From: Leclercia adecarboxylata
Lineage (GTDB): Bacteria; Pseudomonadota; Gammaproteobacteria; Enterobacterales; Enterobacteriaceae
Assembly: GCF_023639785.1 (NCBI RefSeq)
Contig: NZ_CP098325.1
Location: 2,666,001-2,730,000 of the forward strand
Direction of reading: 5' to 3'
Length of the DNA stretch: 64,000 nt
Below the pieces are notes generated by a model. That model ran no database searches, was not told the origin of the DNA, and worked only from the letters and a program-made list of their open reading frames with translations. Shown piece after piece: positions 41,397-51,700 of this stretch. Each line of letters starts with the position of its first letter. Position 1 is the stretch's first letter. The translations under genes were made by a program, and so were the position numbers.

Positions 41397-41488
41397 GGTC
41401 TCTCCTGGCGCTGACAATAGTTAAATAGTGGCATGCTATCGGTACTATCGCCTGTCAGATTTTGCTGAAGTAATCAAAAAAAGCGTGC

Positions 41489-42388
41489 TCAGGCTGTTGC
41501 CCGCACTAAAGGTAATAATTCATCCATTTTCTTTTCTACCGCCTGCGCGCCTGCGGTTATGGCCGCCTCTGCGCGATGAAAATCCAGCGTTGAAATTTGT
41601 GGACAAAAAGGTTGGATCAATATATCCGGCGGGTCACCCGCCATTCGGTTGCGCTTCAGGCGGTTTTCCAGCACCTGAATTGACGTTGTCATGATTTCCA
41701 TGGCGGTAGGCGCAGCGACCAGTTTACGGGTGGTTCGCGTGAATCGTCCTCGCAGGCGTTTATGCCAGGCGAGATCTTCTGGCGCGGGCTCATCCGACTG
41801 GGTATTAACCGGCATAAGATCCTGCTGCATCAGGTGGGCATCATGCTGGAGGTCTACTGCAATCACGATATCGGCCCCCATTGCGCGGGTCAGTGAAATG
41901 GGCACCGGATTAACAACGCCGCCGTCAACCAGCCAGTAACCGTTATGCGGAACAGGGGCCATCAGGCCAGGCATACTGCAGGAGGCACGTACGGCAAGGT
42001 GGATATCGCCTTCGGTGAACCAGATCTCTCTGCCGGTGCTGAGGTTAGTCGCCACCGCGCCGAAAGGCATCTGACAGCTGGAGAATTCGGTCAGGGGCAT
42101 GACCTCGCGAAAACGGTTAAAGACGCGTTCACCACGTAATAACCCGCCACGTTGCCAGGAGAGATCCATCAGGCGCAGGACATCCCAGTAGCTAAAGGAA
42201 CGTACCCAGGTTTCCAGTTCGGGGAGTTTGCCACACGAGTAGGCGGCCCCCACCAGCGAACCTATTGAACAGCCTGCAACAATATCAATTTCGATACCCA
42301 AACGTTGTAAGGCGTTGATCACACCAATATGCGACCAGCCTCGGGCTGCACCTGAGCCCAACGCCAGTCCAATTTTTACTTTTCTCAT
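41489..42388 (-). CDS. rssA: Patatin-like phospholipase RssA
   Basis: A 299-residue patatin-fold serine hydrolase. The oxyanion loop GSGAARGW (about 11-18), nucleophile Ser41 in GCSIG, and the catalytic Asp in LVDGGVVNP (about 151-159) form the Ser/Asp dyad. It is cotranscribed with rssB in E. coli; its substrate and its role in RpoS turnover are not established. It is divergent from ychJ. Confidence 0.95.
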   Translation of the reverse strand: MRKVKIGLALGSGAARGWSHIGVINALQRLGIEIDIVAGCSIGSLVGAAYSCGKLPELETWVRSFSYWDVLRLMDLSWQRGGLLRGERVFNRFREVMPLTEFSSCQMPFGAVATNLSTGREIWFTEGDIHLAVRASCSMPGLMAPVPHNGYWLVDGGVVNPVPISLTRAMGADIVIAVDLQHDAHLMQQDLMPVNTQSDEPAPEDLAWHKRLRGRFTRTTRKLVAAPTAMEIMTTSIQVLENRLKRNRMAGDPPDILIQPFCPQISTLDFHRAEAAITAGAQAVEKKMDELLPLVRATA

Positions 42389-42502
42389 TAGCCCTGTTTA
42401 GCGTCCCCTGGATTCCTGCATAGCGTCATTGCAAACGCTCAGTTAACATAGTGCCACCCTGGCGTTGTAAGCCATTCATATTTTATTTTCAGGAAAAGAA
42501 CC

Positions 42503-42961
42503 GTGTCTCAACTCTGCCCCTGCGGTAGCGCTCTCGATTATAGCCTATGTTGCCAGCGATATCTTACTGGTGAACAGGTTGCACCCGACCCGGCATCACT
42601 TATGCGCTCCCGATATGCCGCTTTTGTGACGCGGGACGCAGACTACCTGATCAAAACCTGGCATCCATCCTGCCATGCTACTGATTTTCGTCAGGAGATC
42701 GAGGCCGGATTTGCAAATACGCAGTGGCTCGGCCTGACGCAGTACGAAAAAGCAGCGGGCCGGGATGAAAACGAGGGGTTCGTCAGTTTTGTAGCGCGCT
42801 TTACCGAACAAGGTAGAGCAGGCGCCATCATCGAACGCTCCCGTTTCTTAAAGGAAGGCGGACAGTGGTACTATGTTGACGGTACGCGTCCGCAGTTCGG
42901 TCGTAATGACCCCTGTCCCTGTGGTTCAGGTAAAAAATTTAAAAAGTGTTGCGGGCAATAA
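42503..42961 (+). CDS. ychJ: SEC-C motif protein YchJ
   Basis: A 152-residue UPF0225 protein with zinc-binding SEC-C motifs at both ends: [13 protein letters not shown] (about 5-17) and [13 protein letters not shown] (about 139-151). An NTF2-like central fold lies between. The specific function is not known. It precedes purU by 46 bases, as in E. coli. Confidence 0.95.
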   Translation: MSQLCPCGSALDYSLCCQRYLTGEQVAPDPASLMRSRYAAFVTRDADYLIKTWHPSCHATDFRQEIEAGFANTQWLGLTQYEKAAGRDENEGFVSFVARFTEQGRAGAIIERSRFLKEGGQWYYVDGTRPQFGRNDPCPCGSGKKFKKCCGQ

Positions 42962-43007
42962 GGCCTGACGACACCAATTCAGCAAACACTTAAAGGATTT
43001 TCCGGCA

Positions 43008-43850
43008 ATGCAATCAACACAACGTAAAGTGCTGCGCACCATTTGTCCCGACCAGAAAGGGCTGATCGCCCGAATTACCAATATTTGTTACAAACATGAA
43101 CTGAATATCGTGCAGAACAACGAGTTTGTTGATCACCGTACCGGCCGCTTCTTTATGCGTACCGAGCTGGAAGGGATTTTCAATGACGCCACGCTGCTTG
43201 CCGATCTGGACGGCGCCCTGCCGGAAGGTTCGGTGCGCGAACTGACGCCTGCCGGGCGTCGTCGTGTGGTGATTCTGGTCACCAAAGAGGCGCACTGTCT
43301 GGGCGACCTGCTGATGAAAGCCAACTATGGCGGCCTGGACGTGGAAATCGCCGCTGTCATTGGTAACCACGAGACGCTGCGTACTCTGGTTGAGCGTTTT
43401 GATATTCCGTTTGAGCTGGTCAGCCATGAAGGTCATACCCGCGAAGAGCATGACAATCTCATGGCCCAGGCCATCGAAGCACATAATCCGGATTACGTGG
43501 TGCTGGCGAAATACATGCGCGTTCTGACGCCGTCATTCGTTGCCCGTTTCCCGAACAAGATTATTAATATTCACCACTCGTTCCTGCCGGCGTTTATTGG
43601 TGCGCGTCCTTATCATCAGGCGTACGAGCGCGGCGTGAAAATCATCGGTGCAACGGCCCACTACGTGAATGACAATCTGGATGAAGGTCCTATCATCATG
43701 CAGGACGTAATCCATGTCGATCATACCTACACGGCGGAAGATATGATGCGTGCCGGCCGCGACGTCGAAAAAAATGTGCTAAGCCGCGCGCTGTATCAGG
43801 TGCTGGCCCAGCGCGTCTTTGTGTACGGTAACAGAACGATTATTCTTTAA
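43008..43850 (+). CDS. purU: Formyltetrahydrofolate deformylase PurU
   Basis: Hydrolyses 10-formyltetrahydrofolate to formate and THF, supplying formate for PurT and balancing one-carbon pools. The 280 residues contain an N-terminal ACT regulatory domain (about 8-85) and the formyltransferase-like catalytic domain, with the HHSFLPAFIGA loop (about 191-201) and LDEGPII. The tyrosine tRNA genes follow downstream. Confidence 0.97.
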   Translation: MQSTQRKVLRTICPDQKGLIARITNICYKHELNIVQNNEFVDHRTGRFFMRTELEGIFNDATLLADLDGALPEGSVRELTPAGRRRVVILVTKEAHCLGDLLMKANYGGLDVEIAAVIGNHETLRTLVERFDIPFELVSHEGHTREEHDNLMAQAIEAHNPDYVVLAKYMRVLTPSFVARFPNKIINIHHSFLPAFIGARPYHQAYERGVKIIGATAHYVNDNLDEGPIIMQDVIHVDHTYTAEDMMRAGRDVEKNVLSRALYQVLAQRVFVYGNRTIIL

Positions 43851-43930
43851 TCCTTTATAAAATGAATTGATTAGCTTTGCGGCTTTATGCATAAAAATCA
43901 GGCAAACGATTCAATTTAGCAAAGGAAGTC

Positions 43931-43958
43931 TTTACAGGGGCGCGTCATTTGATATGAT
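43931..43958 (+). promoter_or_regulatory. Stable-RNA promoter for tRNA-Tyr genes
   Basis: TTTACA (43931-43936) and TATGAT (43953-43958), 16 bases apart, are followed by the GC-rich discriminator GCGCCCCGC that confers stringent control. The layout is the same as the E. coli tyrT promoter. Confidence 0.93.
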
Positions 43959-44006
43959 GCGCCCCGCTTCCCGCAAGGAAGCAGGCCAGTAAAAGCATTA
44001 CCCCGT

Positions 44007-44091
<85 letters not shown>

Positions 44092-44126
44092 TCTCTCAGC
44101 TTTACCTCAAAATTTGAATTACCCCT

Positions 44127-44211
<85 letters not shown>

Positions 44212-44286
44212 TCACTTCCGAATCGCTTTAAATCCCTTAATTCACAAATAAGCCAATATTCTTTCGATTTCGTGCACCTGTTTTCC

Positions 44287-44357
44287 CCGGTGGCGCTGCG
44301 CTTACCGGGGCTACAAAACTGGATCGTAGGCCGGGTAAGGCAAAGCCGCCACCCGGC
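44287..44357. repeat. REP/BIME pair
   Basis: Two oppositely oriented REP-like units (44287-44314 and 44326-44357) share the GGCGCTGCGCTTACC / GGCCGGGTAAGGC pattern of enterobacterial repetitive extragenic palindromes. They lie between the tRNA genes and the Lrp-like gene. Confidence 0.8.
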
Positions 44358-44378
44358 ATGATAACCGCGCCGTGTCCG

Positions 44379-44822
44379 CTACACCGGAGGCAGCCGACGC
44401 GACACCGGTGAACGCTTCACAATCGACGTGTTGCACTGCGCATGTTGTGCCAGCCCATCCAGCAACGTATCCAGATGCTCAATCGAACGCACCACCAGCC
44501 TGATGACAAAACAGTCCTCGCCGGTCACTTTGTCGCTCTCAATACATTCGGGCATCTGCTGGATGTATTTATCCACCTTCTGCAATAACCCCGGTAACGG
44601 ACGCACGCGAACCAGCGCCTGCAGCGTATACCCCAGCGCAGCCAGGTTTACCCGGGCGCTATAGCCCTGAATAATGCCCCGCTCCTCGAGCCTTTTTAAA
44701 CGCTCCGCCGTACTGGGTGACGTAAGCCCAACCCGGGCACTCAACACCTTCAGCGACATTCGCGCGTCCTCAACCAGGCAGCGCAGAATATGGCGGTCGA
44801 TATCATCAATTATGTAATCCAT
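44379..44822 (-). CDS. Lrp/AsnC-family transcriptional regulator
   Basis: A 147-residue protein. The N-terminal helix-turn-helix (about 4-52) includes IDRHILRCLVEDAR and SPSTAERLKRLEERG. The C-terminal RAM/AsnC effector domain (about 65-140) has the GEDCFVIRLVV strand typical of the family. It is divergently transcribed from an EamA-type exporter with a 104-base shared control region, so it most probably controls that exporter in response to an amino acid. I do not recognise a named orthologue. Confidence 0.88.
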   Translation of the reverse strand: MDYIIDDIDRHILRCLVEDARMSLKVLSARVGLTSPSTAERLKRLEERGIIQGYSARVNLAALGYTLQALVRVRPLPGLLQKVDKYIQQMPECIESDKVTGEDCFVIRLVVRSIEHLDTLLDGLAQHAQCNTSIVKRSPVSRRLPPV

Positions 44823-44926
44823 AGCATTTACCTAATTTATAAAAGCAGATCCTGACTCTTACCTTAATTCAGCCCTGTTAAACCGGACACGGTTTTTTAA
44901 CAATAGAGACATTAATCAGGAGGTAT

Positions 44927-45826
44927 ATGATGCGTGACATTCAAAAAGGCGTCTGGCAGATGAGCCTGGCGATGCTGATATCCGGCTCTATCGGCGCGTT
45001 TGTTTTGCTTTCCGGTTTACCGGTCACTGGTGTGGTGTTCTGGCGCTGTCTGATTGGCGCCCTCGCCCTGTTTCTCTTTATTCGTTTCAGTAAACGCCCT
45101 TTTAGCCCGCTAACCCGGGTCACGCTCGGGCTGGCCGTTCTCGGCGGCGTGGCGCTGGTCATTAACTGGCTGCTGCTGTTTGCCGCGTTCGATCGTATCT
45201 CCATTGGGCTGTCTACGGTGGTGTACAACACCCAGCCCTTTATGCTGGTGTTGATGGGTATGCTGATGGGCGAACGGGTGAGCCTGGTAAAATGGGGCTG
45301 GCTGTTCCTTGCCTTTGGCGGTGTGGTTATCCTGCTCTCCAGCGAGCTGACCGGCGGGCACAGCACGCAATGGCTGACGGGGATCGGCCTGGCGCTGGGT
45401 GCCGCCTTCTTTTATGCCCTCACCGCCATTATCACCCGTAAATTAAAGACCATCGCACCCCAGCACATCGCGTTTATTCAGGTCTTAACCGGCGTAGTGA
45501 TGCTGCTGCCGCTGGCCAGTATGCCGGTCTTCTCCAGCGATTTTCCGTGGGCGATTTTACTGACGCTGGGCATCGTGCACACCGGGGTGATGTATCAACT
45601 GCTCTACAGCGCCATTCAGAAGCTGCCTACCCCGATTATCGGATCGCTGTCGTTTATCTATCCGGTAGTCGCGCTTGTCGTCGACAACCTGGTATTTGGT
45701 CACGCGCTTAACCTTACTCAACTGGCGGCCGGAGCGCTGATTCTGTTTGCCGCGGCGGGTAATAACCTCGGCTGGGGCGAAAAAAAACCCCGCCAATGCG
45801 GGGTTGAGATGAAAGCGGCGGATTAG
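44927..45826 (+). CDS. EamA/DMT-family metabolite exporter
   Basis: A 299-residue protein with ten predicted transmembrane helices in two EamA repeats (about 5-135 and 145-285), the drug/metabolite transporter layout. AGGAGG precedes two adjacent ATGs; the second (44930) has better spacing and may be the actual start. The last fifteen codons encode a hydrophilic tail ([15 protein letters not shown]) and contain the narI terminator hairpin. Its stop codon overlaps that of narI, tail to tail. The substrate is unknown; divergence from an Lrp-type regulator suggests an amino acid or related metabolite. Confidence 0.9.
   Translation: MMRDIQKGVWQMSLAMLISGSIGAFVLLSGLPVTGVVFWRCLIGALALFLFIRFSKRPFSPLTRVTLGLAVLGGVALVINWLLLFAAFDRISIGLSTVVYNTQPFMLVLMGMLMGERVSLVKWGWLFLAFGGVVILLSSELTGGHSTQWLTGIGLALGAAFFYALTAIITRKLKTIAPQHIAFIQVLTGVVMLLPLASMPVFSSDFPWAILLTLGIVHTGVMYQLLYSAIQKLPTPIIGSLSFIYPVVALVVDNLVFGHALNLTQLAAGALILFAAAGNNLGWGEKKPRQCGVEMKAAD
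45781..45805 (-). terminator. narGHJI terminator inside the convergent exporter gene
   Basis: AACCCCGC/GCGGGGTT stem (45786-45793 and 45798-45805) with a CAAT loop, followed on the minus strand by seven T residues. It lies 18 bases past the narI stop, within the 3' coding end of the plus-strand exporter gene. Confidence 0.85.
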
Positions 45827-46500
45827 CGACGGGCGCGGACAATCTGGTATTTGCGCGTCATGTACTCCACCGGCGCGCTCCAGATATGCACCAGACGGGA
45901 GAACGGGAACAGCAGGAACAGCGTCATCCCCAGCACCAGGTGTACGCGGAACACAAACGCCACGCCGTCCAGATGCTCAGACGCCCCGCCGTGGAAGGTG
46001 ACCACGGACTGGGCCCACCCTACCAGCTTCAGCATTTCGCTGCCGTCCATATGCTGCGCCGAGAACGGAATGGTCAGCAGACCCAGCGCACACTGCACCA
46101 TCAGCAGGGAGAGGATCAGAATATCCGCTCCGGTGGTGGTGGCCCGCACGCGCGGGCTGAACAGGCGACGCTTCAGCAGCAGCAGGCCACCCACCAGGGT
46201 CATCACGCCGCAGGCGCCGCCCGCAATCATCGCCATCTTCTGCTTCACGTCCATCGGCAGGAAAGATTCATACATCCAGTGCGGGGTCAGCATTCCAAGG
46301 AAGTGACCGGCAAAGATGCCCAGAATACCGAAGTGGAACAGGTTTGAGGCCATGTTCATCCCTTTACGATCCAGCATCTGGCTGGAGCCGGCACGCCAGG
46401 TGTACTGGCCGTAGTCGTAACGCAGCCAGCTGCCAATCAGGAAGACCGAACCCGCGATATAGGGATAGATATCGAAGAAGAACATATTCAGGAAGTGCAT
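45823..46500 (-). CDS. narI: Respiratory nitrate reductase A gamma subunit NarI
   Basis: The five-helix cytochrome b subunit that takes electrons from menaquinol or ubiquinol and passes them to NarH. It has 225 residues with two b-type hemes; the axial His-containing helices include [17 protein letters not shown] (about 53-69) and [23 protein letters not shown] (about 182-204; histidines near both ends). It overlaps narJ by one base (TAATG). Its stop overlaps the stop of the convergent exporter. Confidence 0.97.
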   Translation of the reverse strand: MHFLNMFFFDIYPYIAGSVFLIGSWLRYDYGQYTWRAGSSQMLDRKGMNMASNLFHFGILGIFAGHFLGMLTPHWMYESFLPMDVKQKMAMIAGGACGVMTLVGGLLLLKRRLFSPRVRATTTGADILILSLLMVQCALGLLTIPFSAQHMDGSEMLKLVGWAQSVVTFHGGASEHLDGVAFVFRVHLVLGMTLFLLFPFSRLVHIWSAPVEYMTRKYQIVRARR

Positions 46501-47210
46501 TATTGCTGTCCTCCGGTAGAGATATTCAAATATTGCGGGGCCACGGCACCGGCAAAACGACGCTGGTGAGCGGCAATTTCCGACTCACCGCAGCTCTGGT
46601 CAGCAAAGAACTTCACCTGCTCCTCTTCCCAGACCGCATCCAGCGCCTGTGGGGTATCGTCGCGCGCTTCATCGGCGATTTTTTCCGCCACTTTTTCACT
46701 GTCAACCACAGCGTTTGCCAACTTCACCAGCAGATCGAACAGCACCGCATAGCGGCTTTCACGCTGTTGTAAGCGCGCGCTCAGTAACGCCAGAATCGGG
46801 GCGATATCCTGCAGGCCGCCCAGCGCCTCCTCCTTCGGCAACTGCGCCAGATATTCCAGGTACAGCGGCAGGTGATCCGGCAGCTCGCGGCTGTCGAGAT
46901 GCAGGCCGTGCTGCTCGTACTGGGACATCAGATCCACCATCGCCTGGCCCCGGTCACGGGATTCACCGTGAACGTGTTCGAACAGCAGCAGCGACGTGGC
47001 GCGGCCGCGATCGAACAGCTGGCTGTAGTCAGACTGCACGTCCAGCAGATCCCGGGAAAGCAGATCGCGGAGGAAAACGCCCAGGGTCTGGGCATCCTCT
47101 TTATCCAGGTTTTCCGATGACGCGAGTGCATCGAAGAGTTCCTGTTGATGCTGCACCAGCGCAGCATCCGGGTACTCGAGCAGACGCGAAACAATGACGA
47201 GTTCAATCAT
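46500..47210 (-). CDS. narJ: Nitrate reductase A assembly chaperone NarJ
   Basis: A 236-residue cytosolic chaperone of the NarJ/DmsD family that is needed for molybdenum cofactor insertion and membrane docking of NarGH, and is not part of the finished enzyme. Typical all-helical sequence with the [16 protein letters not shown] motif (about 76-91) and LEYPDAAL near the start. It overlaps narH by four bases and narI by one. Confidence 0.96.
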   Translation of the reverse strand: MIELVIVSRLLEYPDAALVQHQQELFDALASSENLDKEDAQTLGVFLRDLLSRDLLDVQSDYSQLFDRGRATSLLLFEHVHGESRDRGQAMVDLMSQYEQHGLHLDSRELPDHLPLYLEYLAQLPKEEALGGLQDIAPILALLSARLQQRESRYAVLFDLLVKLANAVVDSEKVAEKIADEARDDTPQALDAVWEEEQVKFFADQSCGESEIAAHQRRFAGAVAPQYLNISTGGQQ

Positions 47211-48742
47211 TGGTGCGGCTCCGTTTTGCTGGTCACATCCATCGCGTCAATGCGACGGCTGTTGAACAGGTTGAATTTGTTGTCTGAACCGTGGCAACCG
47301 TCGCCGAAGGTAAAGCCACAGCCGCTTTTTTCCGGGAAGGCTTCACGGGCCAGCTCACGGTGGCTGCTCGGCACCACGAAACGATCTTCGTAGTTAGCAA
47401 TCGCCAGATAGCGGTACATCTCCTGGGCCTGGGCTTCGCTTAAGCCCACCTCTTCCAGCGCGCGGGTATCGATGACGCCGTCAACGGTTTCCGCACGTTT
47501 GAAGTGGCGCATCGCCAGCATACGTTTCAGGGCCAGCAGTACCGGCTGGGTGTCACCCGCGGTGAGCAGGTTAGCCAGATACTGAACCGGGATACGCAGG
47601 CTTTCGACATCCGGCAGAATGCCGTTGCTGCCCAGCTCGCCCGCATCCGCAGCAGACTGGATGGGTGACAGAGGCGGCACGTACCAGACCATCGGCAGGG
47701 TGCGGTATTCCGGGTGAAGCGGCAGGGCCAGCTTCCAGTCCATCGCCATTTTGTACACCGGCGACTGCTGCGCCGCGTCGATCACGCTCTGCGGAATGCC
47801 ATCTTTCAGCGCCTGGGCAATCACTTTCGGATCGTTCGGATCGAGGAACACGTCCAGCTGGCGCTGGTAGAGATCTTTCTCGTTCTCGGTGCTTGCCGCG
47901 TTTTCAATGGCATCTGCGTCGTACAGCAGCACGCCGAGGTAACGGATACGGCCTACGCAGCTTTCAGAGCAGACGGTTGGCATCCCGGCTTCGATACGCG
48001 GATAACAGAAGATGCACTTCTCAGACTTGCCGCTCTTCCAGTTGAAGTAGATTTTTTTGTACGGGCAGCCGGTGATACACATACGCCAGCCGCGGCACTT
48101 ATCCTGGTCGATCAGCACGATGCCGTCTTCTTCACGCTTGTAGATAGCACCGCTCGGGCAGGTGGCGACACATGCCGGGTTAAGGCAGTGCTCGCACAGG
48201 CGCGGCAGATACATCATGAAGGTGTTTTCGAACTGGCCGTACATCGCCTTCTGCATGTTCTCGAAGTTCTGGTCTTTGGCGCGCTTTTCGAACTCGCCGC
48301 CCAGAATCTCTTCCCAGTTGGGTCCGCTGGTGATCTTGTCCAACCGCTTCCCGGTGATCAACGAGCGTGGACGGGCGATCGGCTGGTGTTTACCTTCCGG
48401 GGCGTTATGCAGGTTCTGGTAATCGTAATCAAACGGCTCGTAGTAGTCGTCGATGCCCGGCAGATGCGGGTTAGCGAAGATTTTACCCAGCAGCATTGCC
48501 CGGTTACCCATGCGCGGCACCAGCTTGCCGTTGATTTTACGGATCCAGCCGCCCTTCCATTTCTCCTGGTTTTCCCAGTCGTTCGGGAAGCCGACGCCCG
48601 GCTTGCTTTCCACGTTGTTGAACCAGGCGTACTCCATCCCTTCCCGGCTGGTCCAGACGTTTTTACAGGTGACTGAGCAGGTATGACAGCCGATGCATTT
48701 ATCCAGATTCAGCACCATGCCGACTTGTGAACGAATTTTCAT
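47207..48742 (-). CDS. narH: Respiratory nitrate reductase A beta subunit NarH
   Basis: A 511-residue electron-transfer subunit with three [4Fe-4S] clusters and one [3Fe-4S] cluster. Cysteine motifs are CIGCHTCSVTC (about 16-26), CEHCLNPACVATCP (about 184-197), CRGWRMCITGCP (about 217-228; the Trp in place of a Cys marks the 3Fe cluster) and CIFCYPRIEAG (about 244-254). It bridges NarG and NarI. ATGA overlaps join it to narG and narJ. Confidence 0.98.
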   Translation of the reverse strand: MKIRSQVGMVLNLDKCIGCHTCSVTCKNVWTSREGMEYAWFNNVESKPGVGFPNDWENQEKWKGGWIRKINGKLVPRMGNRAMLLGKIFANPHLPGIDDYYEPFDYDYQNLHNAPEGKHQPIARPRSLITGKRLDKITSGPNWEEILGGEFEKRAKDQNFENMQKAMYGQFENTFMMYLPRLCEHCLNPACVATCPSGAIYKREEDGIVLIDQDKCRGWRMCITGCPYKKIYFNWKSGKSEKCIFCYPRIEAGMPTVCSESCVGRIRYLGVLLYDADAIENAASTENEKDLYQRQLDVFLDPNDPKVIAQALKDGIPQSVIDAAQQSPVYKMAMDWKLALPLHPEYRTLPMVWYVPPLSPIQSAADAGELGSNGILPDVESLRIPVQYLANLLTAGDTQPVLLALKRMLAMRHFKRAETVDGVIDTRALEEVGLSEAQAQEMYRYLAIANYEDRFVVPSSHRELAREAFPEKSGCGFTFGDGCHGSDNKFNLFNSRRIDAMDVTSKTEPHQ

Positions 48743-51700
48743 TTTACGCTCTCCTGTACCTGGTCATTACCTTCACCGTCTAACCAGTTAATGTTCTTCA
48801 TCTTACGTACCACCACGAACTCATCGCGGTTCGATCCTACGGTGCCGTAGTAGTTAAAGCCGTAGGCCAGCTGCGCATAGCCGCCGATCATATGGGTAGG
48901 TTTCGGCGTAATACGGGTCACGGAGTTATGAATACCGCCGCGCTGTTCCGTTATCTCAGAACCCGGCAGGTTCACGATACGTTCCTGCGCGTGGTACATC
49001 ATGGTCATCCCGGCCGGCACACGCTGGCTCACTACCGCACGGGCGGTCAGGGCACCGTTGCTGTTAAACACTTCGATCCAGTCGTTATCTTCGATACCCA
49101 GATCTTTGGCGTCCGCTTCACTCATCCAGACAATCGGGCCACCGCGTGACAGGGTCAGCATCAGCAGGTTGTCGCTGTAGGTAGAGTGGATACCCCACTT
49201 CTGGTGCGGCGTGAGGAAGTTCAGCGCCTTCTCCGGGTTACCGTTGGATTTCGCACCCATCACGGCTTTCACGGAGCGGGTGTCAATCGGCGGACGGTAG
49301 ACCAGCAGGCTCTCACCGAAGTCACGCATCCACTGATGATCCTGATACAGGGACTGACGACCGGACAGCGTACGCCATGGGATCAGCTCGTGAACGTTGG
49401 TGTAACCGGCGTTGTAGGAGACATGCTCATCTTCCAGACCAGACCAGGTCGGGCTGGAGATAATTTTGCGCGGCTGAGCCTGGATGTCGCGGAAACGGAT
49501 CTTCTCGTCTTCCTTGTTCAGCGCCAGATGGGTATGGTCGCGACCGGTAAACTCACTCAGCGCCGCCCAGGCCTTCACCGACACCTGACCGTTGGTTTCC
49601 GGGGCCAGGGTGAGGATCATCTCCGCTGCATCAATCGCCGTGTTCAGCATTGGCTGACCTTTGGCCGGGCCGTCCGCTTTGGTGTAGTTGAGCTTGCGCA
49701 GCAGATCCATTTCGCTCTGGGTGTTCCAGGCGATGCCCTTGCCGCCGTTACCGATTTTCTCCATCAGCGGGCCGATAGAGGTAAAGCGCTCGTACGTCGC
49801 CGGGTAATCACGTTCCACCGGAATAATGTGCGGAGCCGTTACGCCCGGGATCAGGTCGCACTCGCCCTTTTTCCAGTCCTTCACGTCCAGCGGCTGCGCC
49901 AGTTCGGCGGCAGAGTCGTGCTGGATTGGCAGCGTGACCACGTCGGTCTCTTTACCCAGATGCCCTACGCAGACTTCGGAGAATTTCTTCGCGATGTCCT
50001 TGTAGATATCCCAGTCGCTTTTGGATTCCCACGCCGGATCGACGGCGGCAGACAGCGGATGAATAAACGGATGCATATCCGAGGTATTCATGTCGTCTTT
50101 TTCATACCAGGTGGCGGTTGGCAGGACAATATCGGAGTACAGGCAGGTGCTGGAGAGACGGAAGTCCAGGGTCACCACCAGATCCAGCTTGCCGTCCAGG
50201 CCGTTGTCTTGCCACTCCACCTCTTCCGGCTTCACGCCGCCCTGCTTGCCGAGATCTTTCCCCTGGATACCGTTTTCGGTGCCAAGCAGGTATTTCAGCA
50301 TGTACTCGTGGCCTTTACCGGACGAGCCCAGCAGGTTGGAGCGCCAGATAAACAGGTTGCGCGGATGGTTTTTCCCGTTTTCCGGCTGTTCAGCGGCGAA
50401 ACGGATAGACCCCTCTTTCAGGGACTTGACGGTGTAGTCCACTGGCGTCATGCCAGCTTTTTTCGCCTCTTCCGCAATGCGCAGCGGGTTGGTGCCCAGC
50501 TGCGGCGCAGACGGCAGCCAGCCCATACGTTCAGCGCGAACGTTGAAGTCAATCAGGTGGCCGGTATAGCGGGATTTATCCGCCATCGGCGACAGCAGCT
50601 CCTGGGCGGTAACCGTTTCGTAGCGCCACTGGCTTGAGTGGTTATAGAAGTAGGAGGTGCTGTTCATGTGACGCGCCGGACGCTGCCAGTCAAGGGCAAA
50701 CGCCAGCGGCTGCCAGCCGGTCTGTGGACGCAGTTTTTCCTGGCCGACGTAGTGTGCCCAGCCGCCGCCGCTCTGACCGACACAGCCGCAGAAGATCAGC
50801 ATGTTGATCAAACCGCGATAGTTCATATCGAGGTGATACCAGTGGTTCAGACCGGCACCGACGATAATCATCGAACGCCCGTGAGTCTTATCGGCGTTAT
50901 CGGCAAATTCCCGGGCGGTACGGATGATGTGCGCCCGCGGTACGCCGGTGATCTGTTCTGCCCAGGCCGGAGTATAGGCTTTTACCTCGTCGTAGCTGGT
51001 GGCGCAGTTTTCGTCGCCAAGACCACGCTCCAGACCGTAGTTGGCCAGGGTCAGGTCATAAACGGTGGTCACCAGCGCGTTAGAGCCATCGGCCAGTTGC
51101 AGGCGTTTCACCGGCAGTTTGTGCATCAGGACGTTTTGCAGCTCAACCTTGTTGAAGTGTTCAGACCCTTCGCCGCCAAAGTACGGGAAGCCGACATCGG
51201 CAATCTCGTCCTGGCTGCCCAGAATGCTGAGGCGCAGTTCGGTCTCTTCACCCGTTGTGCCGTTACGCTGCTCGAGGTTCCATTTGCCCTTCTCACCCCA
51301 GCGGAAACCGATAGAGCCGTTTGGCGCCACCAGCTCGCCGCTGCTGTTACAGGCAACGGTTTTCCACTCCGGGTTATTTTCCTGGCCCAGCGCATCCACC
51401 AGATCGGCGGCACGCAGCATACGGCCTGCGGCGTAGTAACCGTCGCGCTCTTCCAGCATCACCAGCATTGGCATGTCGGTGTACTTGCGCACGTAGTCGG
51501 TGAAGTACTGGCTTGGTTTGTCGAGGTGGAACTCACGCAGCATGACGTGGCCCATCGCCAGCGCCATCGCCGCATCGGTACCTTGTTTTGGTGCCAGCCA
51601 CAGGTCGCACAGTTTGGCGATTTCGGCGTAGTCCGGCGTCACGGCAACGGTTTTTGTGCCTTTGTAACGCACTTCGGTAAAGAAGTGGGCATCCGGGGTA

